Shown here in pieces: positions 16,146-25,801 of a DNA stretch of 56,116 nucleotides. Numbering within the stretch: the stretch's first letter is position 1; the number at the start of each line of letters is the position of its first letter. The position numbers and the translations under genes are program-made. This stretch comes from Ruegeria atlantica (lineage in GTDB: Bacteria > Pseudomonadota > Alphaproteobacteria > Rhodobacterales > Rhodobacteraceae), in contig NZ_CYPU01000010.1 in NCBI RefSeq assembly GCF_001458195.1, positions 1 to 56,116 of the forward strand. Reading direction: 5' to 3'. Below the pieces are notes generated by a model that was not told the origin of the DNA, made no database searches, and saw only the letters and a program-made list of their open reading frames with translations.

Positions 16146-17130
16146 AGTCGTTTTGGAGAGTATCTCGAAATCATTCGGCAGTCTTAAAGCGGTGGATGAT
16201 ATCTCAATGACGATCCCCAACGGTGCCTTTGTGGTGTTGTTGGGCCCGACCGGCGCGGGAAAAACAACAACACTGAGATTGATATCCGGACTGGAGAAAC
16301 TGGATTCAGGAACAGTGCGCATTGGCGGGCGTGACGTTGGAATAGATACACCCGCCCAGCGCGATGTGGCGATGGTCTTCCAGCAATACTCGCTGTACCC
16401 GCATATGACAGTGCGTGAAAACCTGTCTTTCCCTCTGCGTTCGCCGATCCTGAAGACGCCAGAGGATGAGATCGCGAGGAAGGTCAACGAAGTCTCGGAG
16501 ATCCTCCAGATCCCACACAAACTGGACAACAAAGCCACAGAACTGTCTGGCGGTGAAATGCAGCGGGTGTCAATTGGGCGGGCGCTGGTGCGCGATCCAC
16601 AGATATTTCTCATGGACGAACCGCTCAGTTCGTTGGATGCCAAGCTTCGGGCGGATTTGCGGGTCGAATTGAAAAGAATTCAGGCAGATCTGGGATCGAC
16701 CTTGCTCTACGTGACCCATGATCAGGTCGAAGCGATGACAATGGCGACCCATATCGGCGTGCTGGAAGAGGGCAGGTTGGTGCAATACGGCACGCCTCGA
16801 GATATTTATGAAAACCCCCGCAGCGTGTATGTCGCCAGCCGGTTGGGTTTGCCGCGCATCAACATTCTGCCATCCAACTTGTTTGGTGGGGATCACAAAG
16901 GCCCTCAGATTGGCCTGCGCCCTGAGAACATCCTGGAAGGCGAGGGTAGTGATGCTCGTGTGATCCGTGCCGAGCACCTTGGTGACCAAACGCGATTGCA
17001 CTTGGATTTGAATGGCCACACGGTCGTGACCTTGATTGATGTCCACCAGGACTACCCTGCCGGGCAAACGATAAAGATTCGTCCTCATAACCCGTTGTAT
17101 TTCGACGCCTCCGGCGCGCGCGTGGCTTAA
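16138..17130 (+). CDS. ABC transporter ATP-binding protein 2 (MalK/UgpC type)
   Basis: A 330-residue ATPase with Walker A GPTGAGKTT, signature LSGGEMQRVSIGRA, Walker B FLMDEPLSSLDAKL, switch YVTHDQVEAMTMA, and a shorter C-terminal regulatory domain (IGLRPENIL). All catalytic motifs are intact, so both ATPases of the pair can probably hydrolyse ATP. Eleven bases separate it from the kinase gene. Confidence 0.93.
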   Translation: MAEVVLESISKSFGSLKAVDDISMTIPNGAFVVLLGPTGAGKTTTLRLISGLEKLDSGTVRIGGRDVGIDTPAQRDVAMVFQQYSLYPHMTVRENLSFPLRSPILKTPEDEIARKVNEVSEILQIPHKLDNKATELSGGEMQRVSIGRALVRDPQIFLMDEPLSSLDAKLRADLRVELKRIQADLGSTLLYVTHDQVEAMTMATHIGVLEEGRLVQYGTPRDIYENPRSVYVASRLGLPRINILPSNLFGGDHKGPQIGLRPENILEGEGSDARVIRAEHLGDQTRLHLDLNGHTVVTLIDVHQDYPAGQTIKIRPHNPLYFDASGARVA

Positions 17131-17141
17131 GGAGCAAAAGC

Positions 17142-18764
17142 ATGGCCCAGTTCATCAACACAAAAGAAACCCTTGTAACAGAGGCGATAGACGGCCTTTT
17201 GGCCTCTTCTGGCGGCGCATTGAATCGGTTGGACGGTTACCCGCATATCAAGGTGGTTTACCGCTCGGACTGGGACAAATCGAAGGTTGCGTTGGTCTCT
17301 GGTGGAGGGTCCGGACACGAGCCCGCTCATGCGGGTTTTGTCGGGGCTGGAATGCTGACCGCCGCTGTTTGCGGAGAGGTGTTTGCATCCCCATCGGTCG
17401 AAGCGGTTCTTGCTGGTATTCTCGCCGTGACCGGTGAGGCGGGGTGTTTGCTGATCGTCAAGAATTACACGGGCGATCGGTTGAACTTCGGGCTCGCTGC
17501 AGAACGTGCCCGCGCCTTGGGGCGCAAAGTTGAGATGGTGGTGGTGGATGACGACATCGCCTTGCCGGACCTACCGCAACCGCGCGGTGTGGCAGGGACC
17601 TTGTTCGTACACAAAATTGCCGGCGCGCTTGCGGAAGATGGCGCTGATCTGGACACCGTGACCAAGGCTGCAAAAAGCGTCATCGATAAAGTGGTCAGCA
17701 TCGGGATGAGCCTGGACACCTGCACTGTACCGGGGTCTCCGAAAGAGAACAGGATTGCGCCGGGAAAAGCTGAATTGGGCTTGGGTATCCATGGCGAACC
17801 GGGTGTCGAACAGGTGGAATTTGCCAATGCGGTCACAGCAATGTCCACCGTCGTGGAAAAGTTAAAACAACGGGTCGGCGCGGGGGAGTGTGTTGCGTTG
17901 GTCAACAACCTCGGGTCGACAACCCCTTTGGAAATGTCCGTGCTGACGCACGCTTTGTCCGAGACTGGTTTGACGAGTCACGTTATTGGTCCTGCGCCAA
18001 TGATGACATCGCTGGACATGCATGGGTTCTCTGTTTCTGTGTTGCCCGTCAGCGAAGGCGAATTGTCGGCGCTTGAAGCTCAGGTCGGTCTAGTGGCATG
18101 GCCCGGCGTCAATTCTATTGGTCCAGTTCAAGTTGCACCTTTGCCTGATGGCTTGACTCCGATTGATCCTATTCCTTCGAACAATCCAGCCACAAAGGAA
18201 ACGATTACGCGATTGTCCGAATTGCTGATAAATGCCGAGAAAGACCTGAACGAATTGGATGCCAAATCCGGTGACGGAGACACCGGTAGCACATTGGCAA
18301 CCGCGGCGAGGGCACTGCAGGGTAGCCTGGACCGAATGCCCCTTGCGGATCTGACACAACTCTTCCCCGCTTTGGGCAACGAACTCAGCCAGACAATGGG
18401 CGGTTCTTCGGGCGTGATCCTTGCAATCTTTTTTAATGCTTCCGGAGACGCCTGCGCCAGTGGCGCGTCGATCCCGAAATCCCTTGTGGAAGGTTTGAAC
18501 CGTGTTAGCCAAGTTGGCGGGGCCAAAGTTGGAGACAGAACGATGATCGATGCATTGGCCCCCGCGCTGGACGCTTTGCCTTTGGGTTTGGCTCAAGCTG
18601 CACGGGCGGCACGCGAAGGTGCGGACAGTACGGCCAACATTCACCGTGCCAAAGCCGGTCGGGCTGCCTATGTTCCCGAGGAAAACCTAATGGGAAATAA
18701 CGATCCTGGCGCTGAAGCCGTCGCCTTGCTGTTCGAGGGGTTGGCGCAGGAGATAAAAGGCTGA
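17142..18764 (+). CDS. Dihydroxyacetone-kinase-family sugar kinase (DhaK-DhaL fusion)
   Basis: A 540-residue ATP-dependent kinase. The DhaK half (about 1-325) has GGGSGHEPAH (His59) and the substrate-binding histidine of GLGIHGEPG (His217), which in the family forms a hemiaminal with the ketose carbonyl. The DhaL half (about 345-540) has the Mg-ATP-binding aspartates in KSGDGDTGS and the MGGSSGV loop. The family phosphorylates dihydroxyacetone, erythruloses and related small ketoses. In this operon it probably acts on the ketose made by the dehydrogenase or isomerase genes. Exact substrate unknown. Confidence 0.9.
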   Translation: MAQFINTKETLVTEAIDGLLASSGGALNRLDGYPHIKVVYRSDWDKSKVALVSGGGSGHEPAHAGFVGAGMLTAAVCGEVFASPSVEAVLAGILAVTGEAGCLLIVKNYTGDRLNFGLAAERARALGRKVEMVVVDDDIALPDLPQPRGVAGTLFVHKIAGALAEDGADLDTVTKAAKSVIDKVVSIGMSLDTCTVPGSPKENRIAPGKAELGLGIHGEPGVEQVEFANAVTAMSTVVEKLKQRVGAGECVALVNNLGSTTPLEMSVLTHALSETGLTSHVIGPAPMMTSLDMHGFSVSVLPVSEGELSALEAQVGLVAWPGVNSIGPVQVAPLPDGLTPIDPIPSNNPATKETITRLSELLINAEKDLNELDAKSGDGDTGSTLATAARALQGSLDRMPLADLTQLFPALGNELSQTMGGSSGVILAIFFNASGDACASGASIPKSLVEGLNRVSQVGGAKVGDRTMIDALAPALDALPLGLAQAARAAREGADSTANIHRAKAGRAAYVPEENLMGNNDPGAEAVALLFEGLAQEIKG

Positions 18765-18771
18765 ACGACTC

Positions 18772-19830
18772 GTGGAAGACCAAAAACACAAACTAGAATT
18801 GGTGAATAAGCCAACTGTGAATGACATCGCGCGCGTTGCGGGTGTTAGCTTGGCAACCGTTGATCGAGTCCTGAACAGGCGACCAGGCGTTCGGGCCGTG
18901 ACCGTAGAAAAGGTTCAACAGGCAATCAATGAGCTTGGCTATGTCCGCGACACCGCTGCAGCTAACCTTGCGCGACAGCGTATCTATAACTTCTTGTTCG
19001 TGCTGCCCGATACCGACAACGAGTTTGTCGAAGCGCTCAGCAAGCAGATCGTTGAACAGTCACGCGACCAGTTAATTGAGCGGACGCGTATGAAAATTCA
19101 ACGGGTGGCTCCGTTTGATCCTCAGGAAATTGTCGAGATTCTGGATGCGCTGGACAGTCGCGATATCGATGGCGTCGCCGTTTTCGGACCCGAAACGCCT
19201 TCGGTCCGGGATGCCGTGAAAAGAGCCCGGGACAAAGGCGTTCCGGTGGTGGCTTTGGTGTCTGACCTGCCTAGCTCGGACAGGGACCATTTCATTGGAA
19301 TTGACAATGTTTCGGCAGGTCGTACGGCAGCTCAACTGATGGGGCGTTTTGTGCATCGCAAGGGAAAAGTGCTGGTGCTGACAGGTTCGCGCCTGGCGCG
19401 AGATCATTTGGAAAGGCGCCAGGGATTTGATCTGGTTATCGCCGAGGATTTTCCGCATCTCGAAGTAGTGGCGTCGGTCGAAGGTCGCGATGACCCTGAG
19501 CTAATCTACAAGATGATGCCCGAGATTTTTGAAACCTACCCGGATCTCGTCGGGATCTACTCTTCCGCTGCTGGCAACGCCGGACTGATCCAGTTTCTGT
19601 CCGACGGCAATATCAGCAAAGACCTGGTGATTATTGCTCACGAGCTTACGCCGCTGAGCCGCGAAGCGCTGAATCGCGGGACTTTTGATGCGTTGATCTC
19701 ACAGGATTCAGGCCACTTGGTCCGATCTGCGGTTCGTCTACTGCGCGCAACATCTGACAAGGTTCCGTTCAACAAAGCGCAAGAGCGCATTCGTATCGAT
19801 ATCTATCTGAAGGAAAATTTGCCGCCATAG
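18772..19830 (+). CDS. LacI-family transcriptional regulator
   Basis: A 352-residue regulator starting at GTG 18772. The N-terminal helix-turn-helix reads VNDIARVAGVSLATVDRVLNRR (first helix of the DNA-binding domain near residue 15), followed by the hinge region. A periplasmic-binding-protein-like effector domain runs from about residue 65. It is co-transcribed with the operon it most likely controls. The paired palindromes at 11468-11513 are the natural operator candidates, and the effector is presumably the imported sugar or an intermediate. Confidence 0.92.
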   Translation: MEDQKHKLELVNKPTVNDIARVAGVSLATVDRVLNRRPGVRAVTVEKVQQAINELGYVRDTAAANLARQRIYNFLFVLPDTDNEFVEALSKQIVEQSRDQLIERTRMKIQRVAPFDPQEIVEILDALDSRDIDGVAVFGPETPSVRDAVKRARDKGVPVVALVSDLPSSDRDHFIGIDNVSAGRTAAQLMGRFVHRKGKVLVLTGSRLARDHLERRQGFDLVIAEDFPHLEVVASVEGRDDPELIYKMMPEIFETYPDLVGIYSSAAGNAGLIQFLSDGNISKDLVIIAHELTPLSREALNRGTFDALISQDSGHLVRSAVRLLRATSDKVPFNKAQERIRIDIYLKENLPP

Positions 19831-19858
19831 AGGCATCGGTTTTTGGGGAGGAGACATT

Positions 19859-20914
19859 ATGAAAACGATAAAAGGCCCGGCGTTGTTTCTGGCACAGTTT
19901 GCCGGAGATGAAGCGCCCTTCAATTCGTGGGACGCCATCACCAAATGGGCGGCGGATTGCGGCTATAAAGGCGTTCAGGTGCCCAGTTGGGATAGCCGGT
20001 TGTTTGATCTTGAAACCGCCGCCTCAAGCACGGACTACTGTGACGAGTTCAAGGGTAAGGCTAAAGAAAACGGCGTAGACGTCACCGAGTTGTCCACGCA
20101 TCTTCAGGGCCAACTTGTAGCCGTGCACCCCGCCTACGACACAGCTTTCGACGGCTTCGCCGCCGAAAGCGTTAGAGGGAACCCGAAAGCCCGGCAGGAA
20201 TGGGCGGTGGATCAGGTCAAGAAGGCGCTGTCAGCCTCCAAGAATTTGGGGATATCAGCGCACGCGACATTCTCTGGCGCACTGGCCTGGCCCTATGTCT
20301 ACCCTTGGCCGCAACGTCCTGCAGGTCTGATCGAAACGGCGTTTGATGAACTGGCCAGCCGTTGGATGCCAATTCTGGATCATGCGGAAGACTGCGGCGT
20401 CGATGTGTGCTATGAAATCCATCCGGGCGAAGACCTGCATGACGGCGTGACCTTTGAGATGTTCCTCGAACGGACAAGCAACCATGCTCGGGCATGTATG
20501 TTGTACGACCCGTCACATTATGTCCTGCAGTGTCTCGATTATCTGGACAATATCGACATCTACAAAGACCGGATCCGGATGTTTCATGTCAAAGACGCCG
20601 AGTTCAACCCGACCGGTCGGCAGGGCGTCTATTCCGGTTATCAAGGCTGGGTTGATCGGGCAGGAAGGTTCCGGTCGCTTGGCGATGGTCAGGTCGACTT
20701 CGGGGCTGTGTTCTCCAAAATGGCGGCGAACGACTTTGACGGCTGGGCTGTGGTCGAATGGGAGTGTTGTCTGAAACACCCAGAGGACGGGGCGCGTGAA
20801 GGCGCGCAGTTCGTGTCCGATCACATTATCCGCGTGACCGAGAAAGCCTTTGACGACTTTGCAGATGGTGGCACGGATGAGGCGGCCAATCGGAAAATGC
20901 TGGGGATAGACTGA
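19859..20914 (+). CDS. Sugar phosphate isomerase/epimerase (xylose-isomerase-like TIM barrel)
   Basis: A 351-residue TIM-barrel protein of the AP-endonuclease-2 family, preceded by GGGGAGGAG. Likely metal ligands are Glu186 (CYEIHPGED), Asp217 and His220 (YDPSHYV), His243 (FHVKDAEF) and Glu300/302 (VVEWEC). The family contains isomerases, epimerases, dehydratases and some decarboxylases, so only carbohydrate conversion is safe to claim. The start of the dehydrogenase gene overlaps its stop by one base, suggesting consecutive steps. Confidence 0.88.
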   Translation: MKTIKGPALFLAQFAGDEAPFNSWDAITKWAADCGYKGVQVPSWDSRLFDLETAASSTDYCDEFKGKAKENGVDVTELSTHLQGQLVAVHPAYDTAFDGFAAESVRGNPKARQEWAVDQVKKALSASKNLGISAHATFSGALAWPYVYPWPQRPAGLIETAFDELASRWMPILDHAEDCGVDVCYEIHPGEDLHDGVTFEMFLERTSNHARACMLYDPSHYVLQCLDYLDNIDIYKDRIRMFHVKDAEFNPTGRQGVYSGYQGWVDRAGRFRSLGDGQVDFGAVFSKMAANDFDGWAVVEWECCLKHPEDGAREGAQFVSDHIIRVTEKAFDDFADGGTDEAANRKMLGID

Positions 20915-22068
20915 TGGTAACTGGACGCAGTGAAGAAACATCTGGCCGTATTCGCCTTGGCATGGTTGGCGGCGGCAATGATGCGTTCATAGGCGGTGTG
21001 CATCGAATTTCCGCTCGCTTGGACGACAAGTTCGAGTTGGTCGCAGGTGCTTTGTCTTCAACGCCGGAGAAATCCAGGGAAAGCGGTGCGGTGTTGGGAC
21101 TCGACCGGGTCTACGACGATTTCAAGCAGATGGCGATCAGAGAGGCGCGTTTGAAATCGGGGATAGAGGCAGTTTCGATCGTCACGCCCAATCACGTTCA
21201 CTACGCCGCCGCGCGCGAGTTCCTGAAGCGCGGCATTCATGTGATTTGCGATAAACCCCTCACCTCGACCCTTGTGGATGCCAAGAAGCTGGTCAAGGCG
21301 GCAGAGAGTTCCGGTGCGCTGTTCATTCTGACTCACAATTATACCGGCTACCCCATGGTCCGTCAGGCGCGTGAGATGGTCGCCAATGGGGAGATCGGCA
21401 AAATCCGCGTGGTTCAGGTTGAATATCCGCAGGATTGGTTGACCGAGCAGCAGGACTTCAAACAGGCCGAATGGCGAACTGATCCTGAGCGTTCCGGCAC
21501 AGGGGGGTCGACCGGTGACATCGGAACCCATGCTTATAACATCGCCTGCTTTGTGACAGGTCTGAAACCGGAGAGCCTTGCAGCTGACTTGCAGGCCTTC
21601 GTGCCAGGACGCAAAGTCGATGACAATGCGCATGTCCTGTTGCGGTTCGAAGGCGGCGCGCGCGGGATGCTGTGGTCGTCCCAAGTTGCCCCTGGAAACG
21701 AAAACGCCCTGCGATTGCGCGTATATGGTGAAAAGGGTGGGCTTGAATGGGCACAGGAAGACCCGAACTACCTTTGGTTTACGCCTTATGGCGAACCAAA
21801 ACGTCTGATCACCCGAAATGGGGCCGGAGCCGGGGATGCCGCCAATCGGCTGAGCAGGGTGCCTCCGGGTCATCCGGAAGGGTATCTGGAGGGGTTTGCA
21901 AACATCTATAGTGAAGCTGCGGATGCCATAATAGCGTTTCGAAGTGGGAATTCGCCTGATCCGTCGGTGATCTATCCCACCGTTCAGGATGGGTTGAATG
22001 GTGTCAGGTTCGTCGCAGCTTGTGTGCAAAGCTCTGCAAGAAATGCAGCTTGGGTAAAGTTGGAGTAG
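20914..22068 (+). CDS. Gfo/Idh/MocA-family oxidoreductase
   Basis: A 384-residue NAD(P)-dependent sugar or polyol dehydrogenase. The Rossmann nucleotide-binding motif is RLGMVGGGNDAFIGGVH near the N-terminus. The DKPLTS motif carries the conserved lysine, and GDIGTHAYN carries the catalytic Asp/His pair. It is the last gene of the operon, coupled to the isomerase by overlapping stop and start. A long antisense frame over this gene (21058-22029) is a shadow. Confidence 0.92.
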   Translation: MVTGRSEETSGRIRLGMVGGGNDAFIGGVHRISARLDDKFELVAGALSSTPEKSRESGAVLGLDRVYDDFKQMAIREARLKSGIEAVSIVTPNHVHYAAAREFLKRGIHVICDKPLTSTLVDAKKLVKAAESSGALFILTHNYTGYPMVRQAREMVANGEIGKIRVVQVEYPQDWLTEQQDFKQAEWRTDPERSGTGGSTGDIGTHAYNIACFVTGLKPESLAADLQAFVPGRKVDDNAHVLLRFEGGARGMLWSSQVAPGNENALRLRVYGEKGGLEWAQEDPNYLWFTPYGEPKRLITRNGAGAGDAANRLSRVPPGHPEGYLEGFANIYSEAADAIIAFRSGNSPDPSVIYPTVQDGLNGVRFVAACVQSSARNAAWVKLE

Positions 22069-22081
22069 CGAGTTACTCGCC

Positions 22082-22122
22082 TTGACAGGGCGTCTTCCAT
22101 AATTAATTTTATCAACTAAAAT
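22082..22122 (+). promoter_or_regulatory. Promoter and XylR-type operator in front of xylB
   Basis: TTGACA (22082-22087) lies 16 bases before TAATTT (22104-22109), a plausible sigma70-type pair. Overlapping the -10 is a perfect palindrome, ATTTTA-TCAAC-TAAAAT (22106-22122). The same architecture occurs upstream of xylF at 28584-28600, so this is probably the site of the ROK-family repressor encoded at 27300-28517. Confidence 0.7.
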
Positions 22123-22145
22123 AAAGCATCAAAGGGTGACGCCGA

Positions 22146-23603
22146 ATGTATCTTGGATTGGATTTGGGAACGTCGGGTCTCAGAGGAATTCTGATTGATG
22201 ACGCCGGTCTCGTCGTTAGCGACGCAGAAGCTGGCATTTTCACATCGACGCCAAAACCCGGTTGGTCCGAGCAGAACCCTTCAGATTGGATTGACGCGTG
22301 CACAAGGGTTATTGCGAAGCTTCGTGCAGACAACGCATCGGCATTTGCAAAACTGCGCGGCATTGGTCTGAGCGGGCACATGCATGGTGCCACTCTGCTG
22401 GATGCCGAAGGTGAAACTCTAAGGCCCTGCATTCTATGGAATGACACACGATCTGCAAACGAGGCAAAAACACTCGATCAGTCTCCACAGATGCGGACCA
22501 TTTCCGGGAACATTGTTTTCCCGGGTTTCACAGCGCCAAAACTGGAATGGGTGCGGTCGAACGAGCCCGAGGTTTTCTCAAAAACAGCCAAAGTTTTACT
22601 GCCGAAAGACTATCTTCGGTTTTGGCTGACAGGTGAGTACATCTCGGACATGTCAGACAGTGCCGGAACATCCTGGTTGGATGTTGAAAAACGGCAGTGG
22701 TCTGAAACGGCGCTGGGTTTGGGTCACATGGAGGCCGCACAGATGCCGCGTCTTGTCGAAGGGAATGAGCCGGCTGGTGAACTGAAAACCGAGCTGCGGC
22801 ATGCGTGGGGCCTTTCTGGTCCTGTTGTCGTGGCGGGTGGCGCAGGCGACAACGCAGCGGCGGCTTGCGGTATCGGGAGCGTAAAGGACGGTGCGGGTTT
22901 CGTGTCGTTGGGAACGTCCGGAGTTCTTCTTGTTGCTCGGGATGCATATGGCCCGGCGCCTGAAACTGCAGTGCACTGCTTTTGCCATGCTGTTCCCGAA
23001 ATGTGGATGCAAATGGGGGTCATACTTTCGGCAACAAACAGTATGAATTGGCTTTCAAGCAATCTCGGCCAACCTGTGGAAAAACTGGCGTCGATGGTAC
23101 CTGATAGCATTGCCAGACCTTCTTCGATTACGTTCCTGCCCTATCTTTCAGGCGAACGAACGCCGCATAACGACAGCCGCATTCGAGCGGCATTCTTGGG
23201 TGTCGACGTCGCATCGGGCCCCGCCGATCTGACCCAATCTGTGATGGAGGGCGTTGCCTTTGCGATGCGTGACTGTCTTGAAGCATTGAAAAGCACAGGA
23301 ACCTCGCCGACCAACTTGATGGCTGTTGGAGGGGGCGCAAGATCCAGGTTTTGGTTGGAAACACTTGCTACGGTATTGCAAGTGCCTTTGGACGTTCCAA
23401 AAGGCAGCGAATTCGGCGCGGCCATGGGCGCTGCACGTCTTGCGATCTGTGCCGCCAATAATGCAAAGCCCGGCGACATTATGAAGCCGCCTAAAATTCA
23501 GGAAAGCATCGACCCACGCAACGATCTGGTCGAACCCTATGAAAGGGAATTCGGGCAATATCGGCAGTACTATAAGGCGCTGGCACCCTTGGCGGGTGGA
23601 TGA
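22146..23603 (+). CDS. xylB: Xylulokinase
   Basis: A 485-residue FGGY-family kinase that phosphorylates D-xylulose to xylulose 5-phosphate. It has the N-terminal DLGTSGLRG ATPase loop, the WNDTRS motif, the catalytic aspartate in GGAGDNAAAACG, and the C-terminal GGGARSRFW adenosine motif. The xylulokinase-type SGHMHG segment is present. Identification is strengthened by the xylose isomerase and xylFHG genes in the same locus. It overlaps the epimerase gene by four bases (ATGATGG). Confidence 0.92.
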   Translation: MYLGLDLGTSGLRGILIDDAGLVVSDAEAGIFTSTPKPGWSEQNPSDWIDACTRVIAKLRADNASAFAKLRGIGLSGHMHGATLLDAEGETLRPCILWNDTRSANEAKTLDQSPQMRTISGNIVFPGFTAPKLEWVRSNEPEVFSKTAKVLLPKDYLRFWLTGEYISDMSDSAGTSWLDVEKRQWSETALGLGHMEAAQMPRLVEGNEPAGELKTELRHAWGLSGPVVVAGGAGDNAAAACGIGSVKDGAGFVSLGTSGVLLVARDAYGPAPETAVHCFCHAVPEMWMQMGVILSATNSMNWLSSNLGQPVEKLASMVPDSIARPSSITFLPYLSGERTPHNDSRIRAAFLGVDVASGPADLTQSVMEGVAFAMRDCLEALKSTGTSPTNLMAVGGGARSRFWLETLATVLQVPLDVPKGSEFGAAMGAARLAICAANNAKPGDIMKPPKIQESIDPRNDLVEPYEREFGQYRQYYKALAPLAGG

Positions 23604-24513
23604 TGGTTGAAGTTGGAAAACCTTCTCGGTTCGAAACGGTTATACTGACTGATGGGGATATGCGAGCCTCGGTCCTCAACAATGGGGCATATACTCAAGG
23701 TTGGTGGTACAAGGACGTGTGGCATATTTTGGGGTTTGATGACCTAAATAAATACTTCACCGATAAAACCTATTTGGGCGCGACCGTTGGCCGTGTTGCG
23801 AACCGGCTCGGCGGCGCGCGGTTCGAGTTGGAAGGCGCTTGTTTTGAGCTTAACGCCAATGAAAGTGAAAACACTCTACGTGGGGGAGCGGAGGGGCTTT
23901 CCAAGCAATTCTGGAACCTTGAGCAGACCGCACCAAACGAAGTGGTAATGAGTTACCTTTCACACGACGGGGAAAGCGACTTTCCTGGGAACGTCCGGTT
24001 CGAAGTCAGTGTCACGCAACGGAACCCATGGTCGACCTACACACTACAAGGTCATTCTGACCGGCCTACACCGATCAGCCTTTCACAACACAACTACTAT
24101 ACTTTGGGCAGCGCAAAGGGTGTTGACGCACACGACCTGGAACTCGCCTCAGAGCGGTACTTAGAAATTGAGAAACAAGGAGTTCCGTCCGGCGGGTTGT
24201 GTTCGACCAAGGACAGCGAATTGGATTTCTCTACACCTAGATCGATCGGGCATGTTCCGATGCCGATCGACCACTATTTCTGCTTTGAACAAGCCCTTGA
24301 CCCGACAGATCCGGTCACGAAATTCACCGCGTCGTTCGCTCTTTTTCTGGCCGCTTATGCTGACCAACCCGGAGCACAGGTTTATTCGGTTGCCAATATG
24401 GCGAAGCCACTACGCGGTTCATCTGGTTCGTGCATCGAGCCATCGGGATGCCCGAAAAACCGTACCGGCATGAACTCTCGCTCGAGATCACGGAAGGTGG
24501 CAATGAGAGTTAG
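23600..24513 (+). pseudogene. Aldose 1-epimerase, frameshifted near the C-terminus
   Basis: A mutarotase that would interconvert alpha- and beta-D-xylose. The frame shows GRVANRLGGARFELEG, the catalytic histidine in LSQHNYYTLG, the IDHYF segment, and what looks like the catalytic glutamate in GSCIEPSG. At about 24450 the frame changes. The natural ending (MPEKPYRHELSLEITEGG then TAG at 24511-24513) is in another frame, and some 15-20 residues that normally lie between appear deleted. In the original frame the ORF runs on into the cytochrome gene, giving a 733-codon fused ORF. Partial activity cannot be excluded. Confidence 0.75.
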
Positions 24514-25801
24514 GCTATTCATTCCCATCATCAGCTTTTTGATTGCTGGCACTAGCGCCAATGCTCAGGAACTTGGACCGCCTCCGACGTTCCTTGAGCC
24601 TGATTTCGACCGCGTTGAATTGGGACAGTTGCTTTTCTACGATCCGATTTTGTCCGGCAACAAGAACATCAGTTGCGCGACTTGCCATCATCCCAAGCTT
24701 GGCACGTCGGACGGCCTTTCGCTCGGCATCGGGGAAGGCGGGATTGGTCTGGGTAGTGAGCGCAGGCTGGATCCCGAAAATTCTCCGGAACAACGCATCC
24801 CTCGAAACTCACCAGCACTTTGGAATCTTGGTGCGACGGAGTTCACGACGTTTTTCCATGATGGGCGTCTTGAAGCCGATCCAACGCAACCAAACGGGAT
24901 CAGAACACCTTTGGGGACACATATGCGGCCCGGGTTTCAGTCGGCATTGGCGGCACAGGCGATGTTCCCGGTGCTTTCACCAGACGAAATGGCCGGTCAT
25001 TACTCCGAAAATGACGTCAGCAAAGCGGTTCGGTTGGGGCTATTGACACAACAAGGTGGAGCGTGGGACCTGATCGCGGCCCGTGTTGCCGCCATCCCAG
25101 AATACAAGCAGCGCTTTGATGCCATTACGCCGGGTAGTGAGATCTCATTCACGGCCATTGCAAACGTGATCGCAGATTTCATCGCATTCGAATGGCGCTC
25201 CGACAACAGCCCCTTTGATCGCGCAATGCGAGGCGAGAGTAAGTTGCCCGAAGACGCCGAATTCGGCATGAACCTGTTTTACGGTAAGGCAGGGTGCAGC
25301 AGTTGCCACGCGGGCTGGTTTCAAACGGATCACAAGTTTCATTCGATCGGCTTACCGCAAATCGGGCCCGGAAAGGCCACGCGGTTTGAGAGTCATGTTC
25401 GCGATGATGGGCGACTTCGTGTTACAGGTCGTGCGGAAGATGCGTTCACATTTCGCACGCCATCTCTCCGCAATGTAATGCGCACCGCGCCTTACGGCCA
25501 CAACGGAGCATTTGCGCGCCTCGAAGATATTGTGCGCCACCATCTAGACCCGGTCACATCCTTACGAAACTACAATGTGGAGATGGCTTTGTTGCCAGAT
25601 TTCCCAGGCTCTGAAGACGAAACTCCCTTGCTGGAGCAGCAACATCTGGATGCCATTGCCAACAGCAACAGCTTGTCGAAAACCACTCTTACGGATCACG
25701 AGGTCGACGCTCTTTTAAGTTTTCTGGCAAGCCTTGAAGACCCGGCGCAGAGGCTGGGTGTGCCTGCCCAAGTTCCAAGCGGTCTGCCGGTAGATCAATA
25801 G
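24503..25801 (+). CDS. Di-haem cytochrome c peroxidase (CcpA/MauG family)
   Basis: A 432-residue exported protein whose own ATG (24503) follows GGAAGGTGGC. The signal peptide ends near TSANAQ. Two c-type haem sites are visible: SCATCHH (about residue 55) and CSSCH (about residue 260). The family motif FRTPSLRNVMRTAPYGHNG is present. Members reduce peroxide or carry out long-range oxidation in the periplasm. The epimerase stop (24511) lies inside this gene, so the two were coupled. After the epimerase frameshift, both are now in one continuous frame. A neighbouring UnbV-like gene converges on it. Confidence 0.9.
   Translation: MRVRLFIPIISFLIAGTSANAQELGPPPTFLEPDFDRVELGQLLFYDPILSGNKNISCATCHHPKLGTSDGLSLGIGEGGIGLGSERRLDPENSPEQRIPRNSPALWNLGATEFTTFFHDGRLEADPTQPNGIRTPLGTHMRPGFQSALAAQAMFPVLSPDEMAGHYSENDVSKAVRLGLLTQQGGAWDLIAARVAAIPEYKQRFDAITPGSEISFTAIANVIADFIAFEWRSDNSPFDRAMRGESKLPEDAEFGMNLFYGKAGCSSCHAGWFQTDHKFHSIGLPQIGPGKATRFESHVRDDGRLRVTGRAEDAFTFRTPSLRNVMRTAPYGHNGAFARLEDIVRHHLDPVTSLRNYNVEMALLPDFPGSEDETPLLEQQHLDAIANSNSLSKTTLTDHEVDALLSFLASLEDPAQRLGVPAQVPSGLPVDQ

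Noticed and set aside
21058..22029. 323-codon minus-strand frame
   Set aside because: Entirely antisense to the Gfo/Idh/MocA gene, which has clear motifs; codon bias of the real gene keeps the opposite frame open.
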